DNA of 64,000 nt, from the NCBI GenBank assembly GCA_040791665.1, contig JBFNNX010000017.1, positions 186,001 through 250,000 of the forward strand, given 5' to 3'. Shown here piece after piece: positions 26,368 to 35,657 of this stretch. Source of the stretch: Thiodiazotropha sp040791665. GTDB taxonomy: Bacteria; Pseudomonadota; Gammaproteobacteria; Chromatiales; Chromatiaceae. Positions within the stretch are counted from its first letter, which is position 1, and each line of letters opens with the position of its first letter. A model generated the notes under the pieces. That model was given only the letters and a program-made list of their open reading frames with translations. It searched no databases and was not told the DNA's origin. Made by a program: the position numbers and the translations under genes.

Positions 26368-26607
26368 ATGCAGATTAAAGTCAAAGGAGAAATGACGATC
26401 TTTGAAATACGGCAGGCGATTTTTGAGCAACTGGCGCAAATTGAAGAAGATTTAGCAATTCGCTATTCACGGGGTGCGACGCTCTATATCAACCCGACCA
26501 ATGGGTTCGGTGACGATATTGAACCGATGGATCGGTCAGGCCGCCGAATTGATCGCTTGTACAGCGATGGCGGTTACAGGTCCGCCGCAATGGAATACAA
26601 ACTATAG
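26368..26607 (+). CDS. Small element-borne protein, unknown function
   Basis: A 79-residue acidic protein, MQIKVKGEMTIFEIRQAIFEQLAQIEEDLAIRYSRGATLYINPTNGFGDDIEPMDRSGRRIDRLY... A GGAAGGAAGGG tract upstream of the ATG is a plausible ribosome site and fixes the start here rather than at 26302. No recognised domain. It is the first of a three-gene forward group that ends with the second integrase. Confidence 0.65.
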   Translation: MQIKVKGEMTIFEIRQAIFEQLAQIEEDLAIRYSRGATLYINPTNGFGDDIEPMDRSGRRIDRLYSDGGYRSAAMEYKL

Positions 26608-26623
26608 GGAGGAGGCCGCAGAC

Positions 26624-26860
26624 ATGAAAATGCCTTGCTATATCAACTTGGAAGATGCAAGAAAGGTTCTCTCAAATATGGGAGTAGAGTTGTCGGAACG
26701 TCAGATGAAACGGGCATCCGAAATGGACGCCCATGGAATGCGTAAGCTGCCATTCTTCGTGGACCCTATCGAGAAGAAGCTCAAGATCGAGAAAGGCACG
26801 CTGGTCAACATTTACCGGCAATTGCAGATTGATGCGGAAAACAGTGTAAAACGCGATTAA
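26624..26860 (+). CDS. Small element-borne protein, possible DNA-binding accessory factor
   Basis: A 78-residue protein, MKMPCYINLEDARKVLSNMGVELSERQMKRASEMDAHGMRKLPFFVDPIEKKLKIEKGTLVNIYRQLQIDAENSVKRD. A strong GGGAGGAGG precedes the ATG at 26624; the longer frame from 26474 overlaps the previous gene. The length, helical pattern and place just before an integrase would suit a recombination directionality factor, but no family is recognised. Lies 53 bp before the integrase. Confidence 0.66.
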   Translation: MKMPCYINLEDARKVLSNMGVELSERQMKRASEMDAHGMRKLPFFVDPIEKKLKIEKGTLVNIYRQLQIDAENSVKRD

Positions 26861-26913
26861 AAAGGCTGATTTTACTTGATTCCGTTAAATGGAATTACTA
26901 CTTATAAAGGACC

Positions 26914-28122
26914 ATGGCAGATATAAGAAAAAGAATTGGCAAAAAAGGAACGACATACCAAGTCCGTTATCCGAACAAAGCAACCAAATCCGGTTATGCT
27001 TTCAAGACCTTCGACACATTGAAAGAAGCGCGAGCATTTAGGGAAGATTCCAAGGCGCGTAAAAAAAATGCTGCACTTAGGAGTGGCATTGGAAGTGTTT
27101 CGAGCGCTATCGATAAGTGGCTTGATATTTGTGAAAGGGAAGGAAGAGACGGACGTGATCCCGTTTCACCTGCAACATTGGAACAATATATATATCGTTC
27201 ACGTATCATGAAATCCTATGATTGGGAAAATAGTCCAGGGGAACTAGAAGAGCCGGATATAGTGGAGTTTCGCTCGTGGTTGCTGCGAAATTATAGTCGT
27301 GATACTGCACAAAAAGTTCTATCGTCATTTCACTCTGTTTTAATTGAAATGAAAAGGCGAGGACTTGTGGTAGAAGACCCGGCAGAGAACGTAAGTATCG
27401 AAGTAGATTCTCGCTACAATCAACCACCCAGAATTCCCACCGTATCGGAATTTCAGGAAATATTGAAAGCAGCAGACCGGCTTGCTAACTCGAAGAATTT
27501 CGAAATAGCGAAAGCATGGGAACGCTACCGGCCCATGGTCTATCTCGCGGCTGATAGTGGTATGAGGCCCCAAGAGTATCTGGTGCTCCCAGTAGAATCT
27601 ATACAAGAAAGTGGGATACGGATCGTCCAGGCACTGGATCGCAGCAACCATATCGGCCCTACAAAAACGAAAGCAGGTCGCCGGTATATCCCAGTAAGTT
27701 CCGGGGCGCTGGATTTGGTCAAACAATATGCGAAAAAGCATAGTTCAGGTGATTTTGTGTTTCCAACACGTAGAGGAGGTGGGTATCAGAGGTATAACAA
27801 CTATCTTCGTCGTGGGTGGCATAAACTCATGGAAGAAGCTGGGATGGTTGAAGAAGTTGGTGGAAAAGGTGGCACTATACTTATCAACAAGAAATATACA
27901 CCCTACGCATTACGACATTTCTACGCTTCTATGCTAATTGAACAAAACAAGAGTTTAAAATTCATACAAACGGTTATGGGGCACGAAGACATCAAGATGA
28001 CCTTTGATGTTTATGGGCACATCATCCAAGAAAGGGAAGCGAAGCTAGCAGGGGATGAAGGTGGCATTTTACCAAACATTATGAGCCTTTCTTGTGGCAG
28101 TTCTGTGGCAAGCCACGCCTAA
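26914..28122 (+). CDS. Second tyrosine recombinase (integrase)
   Basis: A 402-residue integrase. The N-terminus (ADIRKRIGKKGTTYQVRYPNKATKSGYAFKTFDTLKEARAF) is an arm-binding domain, residues about 60-160 a SAM-like core-binding domain, and the catalytic part shows LAADSGMRPQEYLVLP, TPYALRHFYASMLIEQ and MGHEDIKMTFDVYGHI (Arg, Arg/His, His, Tyr). The C-terminal SCGSSVASHA is a tail often seen in such integrases. It is unrelated in detail to the integrase at 24412 and ends 27 bp before a tRNA-Gly 3' fragment, its probable target. Confidence 0.93.
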   Translation: MADIRKRIGKKGTTYQVRYPNKATKSGYAFKTFDTLKEARAFREDSKARKKNAALRSGIGSVSSAIDKWLDICEREGRDGRDPVSPATLEQYIYRSRIMKSYDWENSPGELEEPDIVEFRSWLLRNYSRDTAQKVLSSFHSVLIEMKRRGLVVEDPAENVSIEVDSRYNQPPRIPTVSEFQEILKAADRLANSKNFEIAKAWERYRPMVYLAADSGMRPQEYLVLPVESIQESGIRIVQALDRSNHIGPTKTKAGRRYIPVSSGALDLVKQYAKKHSSGDFVFPTRRGGGYQRYNNYLRRGWHKLMEEAGMVEEVGGKGGTILINKKYTPYALRHFYASMLIEQNKSLKFIQTVMGHEDIKMTFDVYGHIIQEREAKLAGDEGGILPNIMSLSCGSSVASHA

Positions 28123-28148
28123 CTAACTGATAAATAGAACAAATAAAT

Positions 28149-28196
28149 AGCTTCCCAAGCTGAGGGCCGAGGGTTCGATCCCCTTCACCCGCTCCA
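28149..28196 (+). other. Attachment site: 3' half of a tRNA-Gly (CCC)
   Basis: The sequence starts inside the anticodon stem (AGC-TTCCCAA-GCT) and contains the variable loop, a full T arm (GAGGG-TTCGATC-CCCTT), the acceptor 3' strand CACCCGC, discriminator T and CCA. No matching 5' half exists upstream, where the integrase gene ends. It differs at many positions from the native tRNA-Gly(CCC) at 19337. Such 3' halves are carried as att sites by elements that insert in tRNA genes, so this is likely an att end of the 402-residue integrase's element. Confidence 0.82.
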
Positions 28197-28544
28197 TAAT
28201 ATTATCAATCACTTAACTATGTTATTACGACAAGAAAAGGCCTTTTAGGGCCGTTTTTGCCACAAAATCACGGTCCTCTGTAACCCGCAGGAATCCGCCA
28301 TTGTCTGAATTGGCCCGAATGGGCTTGTGGCAAATTTGTGGCAAAACGGGATTTGCTATAGTTGAAGAGGCTTTACAGCAGGTATATAGAACTCTATTTT
28401 AAGTTGCTGGCACGTTGCCTGCTTTCGACCCAAAGCGGACATTGATTAACTCCTCGCAAGAGGATTGTTTTGCCAAATATGCAAAAGTCGAGCCCAATGA
28501 TTTTTGTAGTAATAAAACATAATTGAGGGAATGGAGAGCGCGAC
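28197..28544. other. Non-coding interval between att fragment and Gabija genes
   Basis: About 350 bp without a convincing gene. It holds a weak hairpin (AAAAGGCC / GGGCCGTTTTT) near 28236, two TTGTGGCAAA-type direct repeats near 28325-28345, and a GC-richer block near 28410-28442 (GCTTTCGACCCAAAGCGGAC) of a kind found as a dispersed repeat in many proteobacteria. The gajA promoter must be near its right end. Confidence 0.45.
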
Positions 28545-30434
28545 ATGTATTTGAAGGAAGTATCGATAAATAATTTCCGCTCATTCAAATCTAATACGGT
28601 TTCGCTTCAGCCTGATTTAACAATTCTCGTTGGCGAGAACAATAGTGGAAAGAGTAATGCCATCGATGCGCTACGCCTCTTGGCTCCACCATTAAGCGGG
28701 CGTAGGGATATTTACTGTCAACTCACAGATATCCGATTTGATACGGGAACTGCTTTTGATATGTCAGCCCGGTATGTCGAATTAAATGCTGCTCAGCAGG
28801 GCCGTCTAGTATCAGCCTGCTCCGATAAGACTATGACTGATGCAGTGTTTGGACTGTCATATGACGAGACAAAGGGCGGCTTCCCTCCACGCCCTGCTCT
28901 TTGGGCAGGTAAAGAGGGGAAAACACCTGAGCCAGGAAGCCATGACATGATTCGCCATGTCTATCTTCCGGCGTTACGTGACGCCAAATATGCGCTCGCC
29001 TCTGGGAATCCGACGCGGATATATGCACTACTGAGGCACTTCCTAAAGAATACCGATCCCGCTGACCTGATAAAGGCGTTATCCCGTGATAATAACCATA
29101 AAATCTTAGAGACCATCGGTGGTTCTGTCGATGTCGGGCTTGAAGCTTTGACTGCCGGTGTCCGGCAGCAAACAGCATCATTGGGGTTTTCGAAAGACGA
29201 AAAGCTGATCGATATTGCAAGGGACCTAAAATTTAGTCTTGCCGATCAAGGCATTGAACCAGAGGACCTCAGCTACTCAGGTCATGGCTATGCCAATCTT
29301 CTTTATATGGCGACGATTGCTGTCGAACTGGAAAATGTCAGCAACGCCGATTTAACACTTTTCCTAGTTGAAGAACCGGAGGCACATCTACACCCGCAGT
29401 TGCAGGCCGCTGTGCTTGCCTTCTTAAAGGACCGAGCGGTCAAATCGAGAGAGACGCCGAAAGATGACGGTTCCCCCGCAGGTGAAATTCAAGTGGTGGT
29501 AGCTACACACTCGCCAAATCTGACTGCGAGTGTGCCAAGCAAGAGCATGGTTTTTCTCCGCGCCGACATTTTCGAAACGGAAGCAGCTACTCCTGCTGCT
29601 TCTGATGCAGGCGCTGAGGGCGGGGGCGATGTCGCTCTCGTAGCCGTTGAAGAAGCCGTAGCGGTCGCAACTGAAGCTACTAGGCCAACGGTGGAGGCAG
29701 GGGCAGAGAAAGCACCACCAACACTTCGCCGGGAAACTCGGTCAATTTCCCTCGCTGATCTTCTGACCAATGAGAAGGAACGGCGAAAGGTCGACAGATA
29801 CATCGATGTGACAAAGGCATCATTCATGTTTGGCGGACGAATATTTCTGGTCGAGGGAATCGCAGAAGCCTTGCTCCTACCTGTACTTGCCAAAAAAATT
29901 GTATTGAAAGATGATGAAACTTCGCTTCGTCGCTTTCGGTCAACGACGTTTGTCCCAATTGACGGGGTTGATTTTCAGCCCTATGTGAAGCTTCTAATTA
30001 CACCTCAAAACGATATCCGAATTGCGGACAAGGTTGTGATTGTTACTGACGGAGACGGCCCGAAGACTCTTGATAGTGGCCTAACTGCTGGTGAAAACCG
30101 AAAACGCATTTATGATGAAATCGCCAAAGGCGCAAATGCAGTAACAATTTGCGAAACCTACATCAATGGCTATTCGCTCGAAACGGAGCTTCTGACTGCA
30201 GGTAATCACGATATTCTCAAAGCTGCATACCTCGTGGTTCATCCGCAATCGGAGGATAAGTGGGACAATGCTGTTGTACATACGGGAGATGAACTCGCCG
30301 CAAGCATGCACACTCTTTTTAAGGAAACGCGGAAAGGTGATTTTGCCCAAGTGCTCGCTGAGCTGATTGAAGATGGCGAAGAATTCATGGTGCCGAAATA
30401 TCTGTCGGATGCCATTAAATCGATTTCAGCGTGA
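28545..30434 (+). CDS. gajA: Gabija protein GajA (OLD-family ATPase/TOPRIM nuclease)
   Basis: A 629-residue protein. Residues 1-345 are an SMC/ABC-like ATPase: YLKEVSINNFRSFKSNTVSL, Walker A VGENNSGKSNA (about 29-39), signature-like LSYSGHGYANLLYM, Walker B LVEEPEAHLHPQLQ and VVVATHSPNLTASV. Residues about 425-600 are a TOPRIM domain with IFLVEGIAEALLLPVLAKK and VVIVTDGDGPK. An Ala/Glu-rich low-complexity linker (about 343-395) separates them. Known GajA (about 580 residues) nicks DNA when nucleotide pools fall during phage infection. The partner helicase gene follows after 9 bp. Confidence 0.88.
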   Translation: MYLKEVSINNFRSFKSNTVSLQPDLTILVGENNSGKSNAIDALRLLAPPLSGRRDIYCQLTDIRFDTGTAFDMSARYVELNAAQQGRLVSACSDKTMTDAVFGLSYDETKGGFPPRPALWAGKEGKTPEPGSHDMIRHVYLPALRDAKYALASGNPTRIYALLRHFLKNTDPADLIKALSRDNNHKILETIGGSVDVGLEALTAGVRQQTASLGFSKDEKLIDIARDLKFSLADQGIEPEDLSYSGHGYANLLYMATIAVELENVSNADLTLFLVEEPEAHLHPQLQAAVLAFLKDRAVKSRETPKDDGSPAGEIQVVVATHSPNLTASVPSKSMVFLRADIFETEAATPAASDAGAEGGGDVALVAVEEAVAVATEATRPTVEAGAEKAPPTLRRETRSISLADLLTNEKERRKVDRYIDVTKASFMFGGRIFLVEGIAEALLLPVLAKKIVLKDDETSLRRFRSTTFVPIDGVDFQPYVKLLITPQNDIRIADKVVIVTDGDGPKTLDSGLTAGENRKRIYDEIAKGANAVTICETYINGYSLETELLTAGNHDILKAAYLVVHPQSEDKWDNAVVHTGDELAASMHTLFKETRKGDFAQVLAELIEDGEEFMVPKYLSDAIKSISA

Positions 30435-30443
30435 TGGAAATTT

Positions 30444-32168
30444 ATGGCTGGATTTACACTGACACTTGAACAGGTAGCTATTGTTGAGCATGAAAGCTCA
30501 GCATTCATCTCAGCGTGTCCAGGTGCCGGTAAAACCCGCTGTATTGTAGAACGTGCGAGAGCGAAGCTTTCTAATGCTGAGTCCTACCGTGGTCTCGCCT
30601 TTTTGTCCTTTACCAATGCCGCTATTTCAGAACTACAGGATCGCTTAGTACAAAATCATCTTCTCCCGGTCCCAGTTTTTCCACATTTTGTTGGAACATT
30701 TGATAGTTTCATTTGGCATTATTTGGTGGAGCCATTCGGTTTAGATGGGTGCGATAGCCCTCTCAAGGTAATCCCGGGCACCGGTGATCTTATCGTAACG
30801 CCTTTTCCTGGCGCACAAGGTCTTCGACTCGACTGTTTTGAGCGGTCTACTGGCAAGATCATTCCAGAAGAGGCTAGGAAAGTGGGCTTCAATCGTGATC
30901 CTGCCAGATACGAAACGGCTGCGCAGCGTTTGCGTGTGCGATTGCTTGAAAGAGGCCAATTGGATTTTGACGATGTCAGACGGATAGCAAACGGCAATCT
31001 TAAGGACGAGGCATTCAGCAATCGACTCGGCCGCATTTTGAAAGCGCGATTTGGGGAGATTATTGTCGATGAGGCTCAGGATTGTAATCCGGATGATTTG
31101 TTGGTCATCGACTGGTTGAGGGGTACAGCAAAGATTCCGACCAAGGTCGTGTGCGATCCCCATCAATCCATTTATGGCTTTCGGGGTGGTGTTTCCGATG
31201 AGCTATTCAAGTATGCCTCTACTTTTGCAGATAATGAGCAGTTATCGCTCACAGGAAACTTTCGGTCATCTAGGCATATTTGTAAAGTAGTACACACACT
31301 CCGAGCACCAAGTCATCGTGGCGACGAAGAAGAAGCTCTGGGTCCGCTGAAAGACTGCGATCTGAATGTTCATGTACTTAGTTATGGCGGCAAAGGAGTT
31401 TCGACGCAAATAGGCGCAGCCTTTACAACAATTGCAGATAAGAGCGGGATTGACCCGAAAGACTGTAGACTTGCTGCCAAGACACGTAGTAGCGGATTAA
31501 AGGCGATTGGGGCGTATACAGGCGATGTCGGGCAATCACTAAGTTTAAAACTCGCTAACGCGGTCATGAAGTTTCATTATTCTGATAATTCAAAGGATCA
31601 ATTTTATGCGATAATTGATGTGCACCTAATAACCATGGCGATTTCTGAAAAATTGAATGGACGGAGTTATCATCAAGTCATTTCAGAAGAAAATATCGAC
31701 ATCTTAAGTTGGCGTGGGCAAGTCGTGAAAATAATCCAGTCGCTTCGGTTTGACGCTACAGCAGGAGACACACGGACTGAGTGGGTTAACCGTGCACGAA
31801 AATCATTGAATATCTTTCTGCCTACAGGAGGAGGCAGCATCGCACAAAAACTTCAAAATCAAGCAAAACTCGATGATATTCTTGGGGCAGTGCCTGCGCG
31901 AGGCATTAGGGCTCGGACGATCCACGAAGTCAAAGGAAAACAGTATCAAGGAGTTTGTGTAGTGCTAACCACAGCCACGGCAAAAGGAATCTTAACACAC
32001 TTAGAAGAGGAGCCAGATAATAGCATGGCTGAAGATGTGCGGGAGCTTTATGTCGCTGCCTCTCGTGCCCAAAAGCTACTCGTATTCGCTTGTCCTAAAA
32101 GTCAGTCGAAACGACTGGCAAAGCATATTTCATACAGTGGTGCCACTGTCCAAGTTACTGAAATTTAA
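30444..32168 (+). CDS. gajB: Gabija protein GajB (UvrD/PcrA-like helicase)
   Basis: A 574-residue superfamily 1 helicase-like protein. Motif I is SACPGAGKTRCIVERA (about residues 23-38), motif Ia region GLAFLSFTNAAISEL, motif II EIIVDEAQDCNPDD (about 204-217), motif III VVCDPHQSIYGFRGG, motif IV region LTGNFRSSRHIC, and motif V/VI IHEVKGKQYQGVCVV and ELYVAASRAQKLLVFAC. In Gabija, GajB senses DNA ends and joins GajA in a large complex for anti-phage defence. The 9-bp gap to gajA supports a two-gene operon. A bit longer than the first-described GajB (about 490). Confidence 0.88.
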   Translation: MAGFTLTLEQVAIVEHESSAFISACPGAGKTRCIVERARAKLSNAESYRGLAFLSFTNAAISELQDRLVQNHLLPVPVFPHFVGTFDSFIWHYLVEPFGLDGCDSPLKVIPGTGDLIVTPFPGAQGLRLDCFERSTGKIIPEEARKVGFNRDPARYETAAQRLRVRLLERGQLDFDDVRRIANGNLKDEAFSNRLGRILKARFGEIIVDEAQDCNPDDLLVIDWLRGTAKIPTKVVCDPHQSIYGFRGGVSDELFKYASTFADNEQLSLTGNFRSSRHICKVVHTLRAPSHRGDEEEALGPLKDCDLNVHVLSYGGKGVSTQIGAAFTTIADKSGIDPKDCRLAAKTRSSGLKAIGAYTGDVGQSLSLKLANAVMKFHYSDNSKDQFYAIIDVHLITMAISEKLNGRSYHQVISEENIDILSWRGQVVKIIQSLRFDATAGDTRTEWVNRARKSLNIFLPTGGGSIAQKLQNQAKLDDILGAVPARGIRARTIHEVKGKQYQGVCVVLTTATAKGILTHLEEEPDNSMAEDVRELYVAASRAQKLLVFACPKSQSKRLAKHISYSGATVQVTEI

Positions 32169-32221
32169 AATATTCGGAAAGCGTAGATAAAAGTCTATTT
32201 TTTATTGAAAGCCTTTAGTAC

Positions 32222-33614
32222 ATGAAAGAACTGCCACAATCGCTATTTGATGTTTATGCCCTTGCATTGCCCCGTGGTCATGGTTTCGGTAGCGCCTCGC
32301 CAATTGGTGTATGGCAAAGTGATGATGGTTTGGCATATGCTGCTATTACTCATGATGATTCAAGTGTCACATTTGGTCTTTTAGCAGCTAGGCGTCGTAT
32401 CGATCAAACATGGGTAATAGTATCTTGTGACGATGGATTCTCTTCATGCGAGGAGGCTTACAGTCATATTCCTGCTTTATTAAAAGAGGGGGAACCTCCC
32501 GAGCCGCTTTCTCCTAACACGGCGTCTCGACCATTGTTACACGATGTGGGCAACAGAAAACCATCAGATATTTTTAAGCTTTTATTACAGCCATCTCATC
32601 ATGTGGCCGCATGGATGCTGAATCAATTGTATCTTTCACTGCCGAATCCAGATGCAAACTGGGTTAGCGATTGTCAGACTGACAATTTCCATACCCGCTT
32701 ATGGGAGGCGCAACTACTGGCGAGCTTTAGAGAGCAAGGATTGATGGTTTCCCAGCCGTATCCATCACCAGATTTTTTAATTGAAAAATAGACACGGCGG
32801 TGAGGCATGGGTTGAAGCTGTAACCGCCAATCCACAAGAGCGCTATAACCATGTCAATAGCACTCCAACTGATCCACCTAAAGCAAGGGAAGAACGGCTT
32901 TTGGGAAGCGCCGCTGAGAGGTTTGCAAAAACGCTAGGGAATAAACTGGACAGAAAATACCATGAGTTGGAGCATGTTTGTGGAAATCCATTTATCATCG
33001 CGCTTGCCGATTTTCATGCTCCTTCCTCAATGACATGGGGCTGTGAAGCATTGATTTGCTATTTATATGGCATGTATCCTGTTGTAAAGACAGATGCAAA
33101 AGGACAGTTTGCCTGCACTGAGCCAGTAACAAAATTAATAGGAAAATCTGCATTTCCGGCAGGACTATTTTCTGATAATCAACATAGTGAATTGTCAGCT
33201 ATTATTTTTACCAGTGCTTGCTCAATTGCAAAGCTCAACCGCGTTGGAGTGTCCGCAGGAGCATCGGCAAAAGTTTTAAAATATATCCGTGTCGGAGAAT
33301 TTTTTGATCGCAGTCCGAACGCATTGAAAGGCATGCCTTTTTGTCTTGATGTTACAAGTCAGGAATACCGGACACTATGGCCTCAAGGATATGAGCCATG
33401 GTGTGCTGAACTTGAAGTCTTTCACAACCCGTATGCAAAGTATCCTGTAAAGCGGGAACTTTTGCCAGAAACAACCCATTGGTTCGAAAAGAATGGAGAA
33501 ATTGTTTGCAGTTCTTTTTACGAGACGGCTATTTTATGTTCGAAAACCATCATTCAAAATGAATCAGAACCGACTCTAGAAATCGGTGATTTATACGGTG
33601 ATTGTGAAAATTGA
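32222..33614 (+). pseudogene. Frameshifted gene of unknown function next to Gabija (possible nuclease)
   Basis: Two open frames lie end to end: 32222-32791 (189 residues, ending YPSPDFLIEK) and 32781-33614 (277 residues from a TTG, beginning KNRHGGEAWVEAVTANP). Removing one base from the A5 run at 32784-32788 joins them smoothly as SPDFLIENRHGGEAWVEAVTANP, giving a protein of about 460 residues. The junction reads like a PD...ExV core, so a PD-(D/E)XK-like fold is possible but unproven. Either a frameshift mutation, a sequencing error or programmed +1 frameshifting could explain it. No family is recognised with confidence. It begins 53 bp after gajB. Confidence 0.7.
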
Positions 33615-33646
33615 CCTTTTTTTTATAATTGCATGAGGGGAATGAA

Positions 33647-34759
33647 ATGGATGTCAATGAAAGTAGAGATATTCTCATCCGGCACAATGGTCTTCAAAAT
33701 ACCGATGATATCTATACGTTTTATTACGATGAAACGAACAACATACGAAAACTCTATTTGAATGATGCCGGGCTTAATGTTGAAAAGACTGATAGTTTTG
33801 TCCTTGCAGGGATACTGCATAAAGGGTTAAGCACTGACAATGATTATTCAGCTCTTTTTCAAAATCTAAATCTTCAAAAAAGCGCACGTGAGCTAAAGCT
33901 CAAACATATCGCTAAGGGTGGTTTTCTGGATATGCTTAAGTCCGAGAAGCTTTTCACTATTCTAAGCTGGCTCATCGAAAATAAATTCTACATCCATTAT
34001 TTCAATCTCAATATCATATACTGGTCCGTAATTGACATTATTGATTCCATTATTGTGGAGCTACATCATCCCTTTTATATCATGAATCACATGTCACTAA
34101 AGAGCGATTTTTATGAGCTTGCAAATAGCAATTCTGGTGCCTTCCTAAATGCTCTACACGAATTTAACTATCCAGATATTCCAAAAGACAAAGGTTATGC
34201 GTTTTGTCGTTGGCTAATCGACTTTGTATGCATACACAGTTGTATACTGCCGGATTTTCGGGAAAATGTGCTCGAAAATCTGATTAAAGAGTCTCTGAAA
34301 ATCGAAGACCTACCATTCATATCAGGATTTCATGGCCGAGAATTGATCTCTAGCTTTATGGTATTTTATTTAAGAAACCTGTATCTATTCAAAAACTCTC
34401 ATCACATCTTTGATGAAGAAAGGAGTATTCAAGATGACGTTAAAGAATTCCCGTTAACCGTAAATGGTGTGCCAATTCAGAATCATGAATTTGTTAAATC
34501 CCACGACTCTGAGGCCATTCAACTATCTGATGTTATCGCAGGCTTTTTGGGTAAGTATTTTTCCTACTTAAAGGATGTAAATGACGAACAGTTGGCGATT
34601 GATAAGTCTGGCTTGACTAGCAAGCAACTCAAGACGCTCGCAGCGTTAAAAGACATTATCGATGTTTCTGATAGTGTTAGCAGAGGATTTTTCAATGTTG
34701 TCAGCAGCGAAGGTGAACAACGAAGAAACAATTGGTTCTTACATGGTATAGAATTGTAG
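33647..34759 (+). CDS. DUF3800-type protein (RNase H-like fold candidate)
   Basis: A 370-residue protein. The start YTFYYDETNNIRKLYLNDAG ... SFVLAGIL resembles the YxDESG-type opening of DUF3800 proteins, and the C-terminal SHDSEAIQLSDVIAGFLGKYFSYL matches the family's QxADxIAG stretch. DUF3800 proteins are proposed RNase H-like nucleases and are frequent in defence islands; no activity is established. GAGGGG placed before the ATG at 33647 decides this start over the TTG at 33629. AT-rich compared with the chromosome, as expected for acquired DNA. Confidence 0.72.
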   Translation: MDVNESRDILIRHNGLQNTDDIYTFYYDETNNIRKLYLNDAGLNVEKTDSFVLAGILHKGLSTDNDYSALFQNLNLQKSARELKLKHIAKGGFLDMLKSEKLFTILSWLIENKFYIHYFNLNIIYWSVIDIIDSIIVELHHPFYIMNHMSLKSDFYELANSNSGAFLNALHEFNYPDIPKDKGYAFCRWLIDFVCIHSCILPDFRENVLENLIKESLKIEDLPFISGFHGRELISSFMVFYLRNLYLFKNSHHIFDEERSIQDDVKEFPLTVNGVPIQNHEFVKSHDSEAIQLSDVIAGFLGKYFSYLKDVNDEQLAIDKSGLTSKQLKTLAALKDIIDVSDSVSRGFFNVVSSEGEQRRNNWFLHGIEL

Positions 34760-34821
34760 GCTAACGTCCGCAATTGGCCGTTAGATTCAATTGAATTGAA
34801 TGGCAAACATTCTATGGTGAT

Positions 34822-35646
34822 CTAATAATTAGTTATCAATAATTCTTTGATGTTACGGTTATTAGAATTTAGATTGATTTCACGACGTGCAGCTATTCTA
34901 TAAAACTTGAAACCGTTGTACAGGCGTTTGATAAAATCAGTATTACTGTTGCTTAGTGCCCACTTGACTCCATTTCTATCTAATTCTGAGCACAGAGCAG
35001 CAAGGCGTATTTGATCATGTTCAACGAACTGCTGATCGGTATAACGATTAAAGTCTGAATATCCACCTAACTTGTAGTAGGGAGGATCAAAATAGATAAA
35101 ATCTCCCTTTTTTGCACCATAAATATTCAGCTCAAAATCACCTTGGCGAATCTCCGTTTCCTGCAATCGGAGGGATGCTTGTTGGAGATTAGCAGGGTCA
35201 TAATATCGCCGATCATAGTCGCCATAAGGAACATTAAACATCCCTTTGCGATTTACCCTAAATAAACCTCTAAAGCAGGTTTTGTTCAAGTAAACAAAAT
35301 GTGCGGCTTTTTTGTGGGCTGAAAGTTTGTCTGGTAACGTGGCTCTGATTTCAAGATACGCTTCCTTATTATTCGGGAGCTTATCAAGAATTCTAGCGAC
35401 CTTTTTCCAGTCTGTCTTGATGGCATTGTAGGTATCAATAAGCCAAGAATTATAATCCGCAATAACGGCTTTCTTGGGGTTTAGTGTAAAAAATACACTA
35501 CCTCCGCCAATAAAGGGCTCAAAGTATGTCCCAAAATCGTCTGGAAAATACTCAACCAGCGTCTCGGCAAGAGCCTGCTTACCACCAGCCCACTTTACGA
35601 AAGGCTTCGCTTGAATGAGTTTTTCTGCTAAAGCTACCTGAGTCAT
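34822..35646 (-). CDS. Dam-like DNA adenine methyltransferase (D12 class)
   Basis: A 274-residue N6-adenine methylase of the alpha group. Motif I region is KPFVKWAGGKQALAETLVEYFP (about residues 13-34), FEPFIGGGSVFFTLNPKKAVIADYN follows, and the catalytic motif is DFIYFDPPYYKLGGYSDFNRYT. Family members usually modify GATC or similar sites. The ATG at 35646 is preferred over a TTG two codons upstream. It is transcribed away from the C-protein/methylase/nuclease operon, with only about 80 bp between the start codons, so it may be the second methylase of that restriction system or an anti-restriction orphan. Confidence 0.9.
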   Translation of the reverse strand: MTQVALAEKLIQAKPFVKWAGGKQALAETLVEYFPDDFGTYFEPFIGGGSVFFTLNPKKAVIADYNSWLIDTYNAIKTDWKKVARILDKLPNNKEAYLEIRATLPDKLSAHKKAAHFVYLNKTCFRGLFRVNRKGMFNVPYGDYDRRYYDPANLQQASLRLQETEIRQGDFELNIYGAKKGDFIYFDPPYYKLGGYSDFNRYTDQQFVEHDQIRLAALCSELDRNGVKWALSNSNTDFIKRLYNGFKFYRIAARREINLNSNNRNIKELLITNY

Positions 35647-35657
35647 AGGCAATAATG

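Noticed and set aside
28149..28196. Functional second tRNA-Gly
   Set aside because: Only the 3' half is present; there is no D arm, acceptor 5' strand or half of the anticodon stem's partner outside the fragment.
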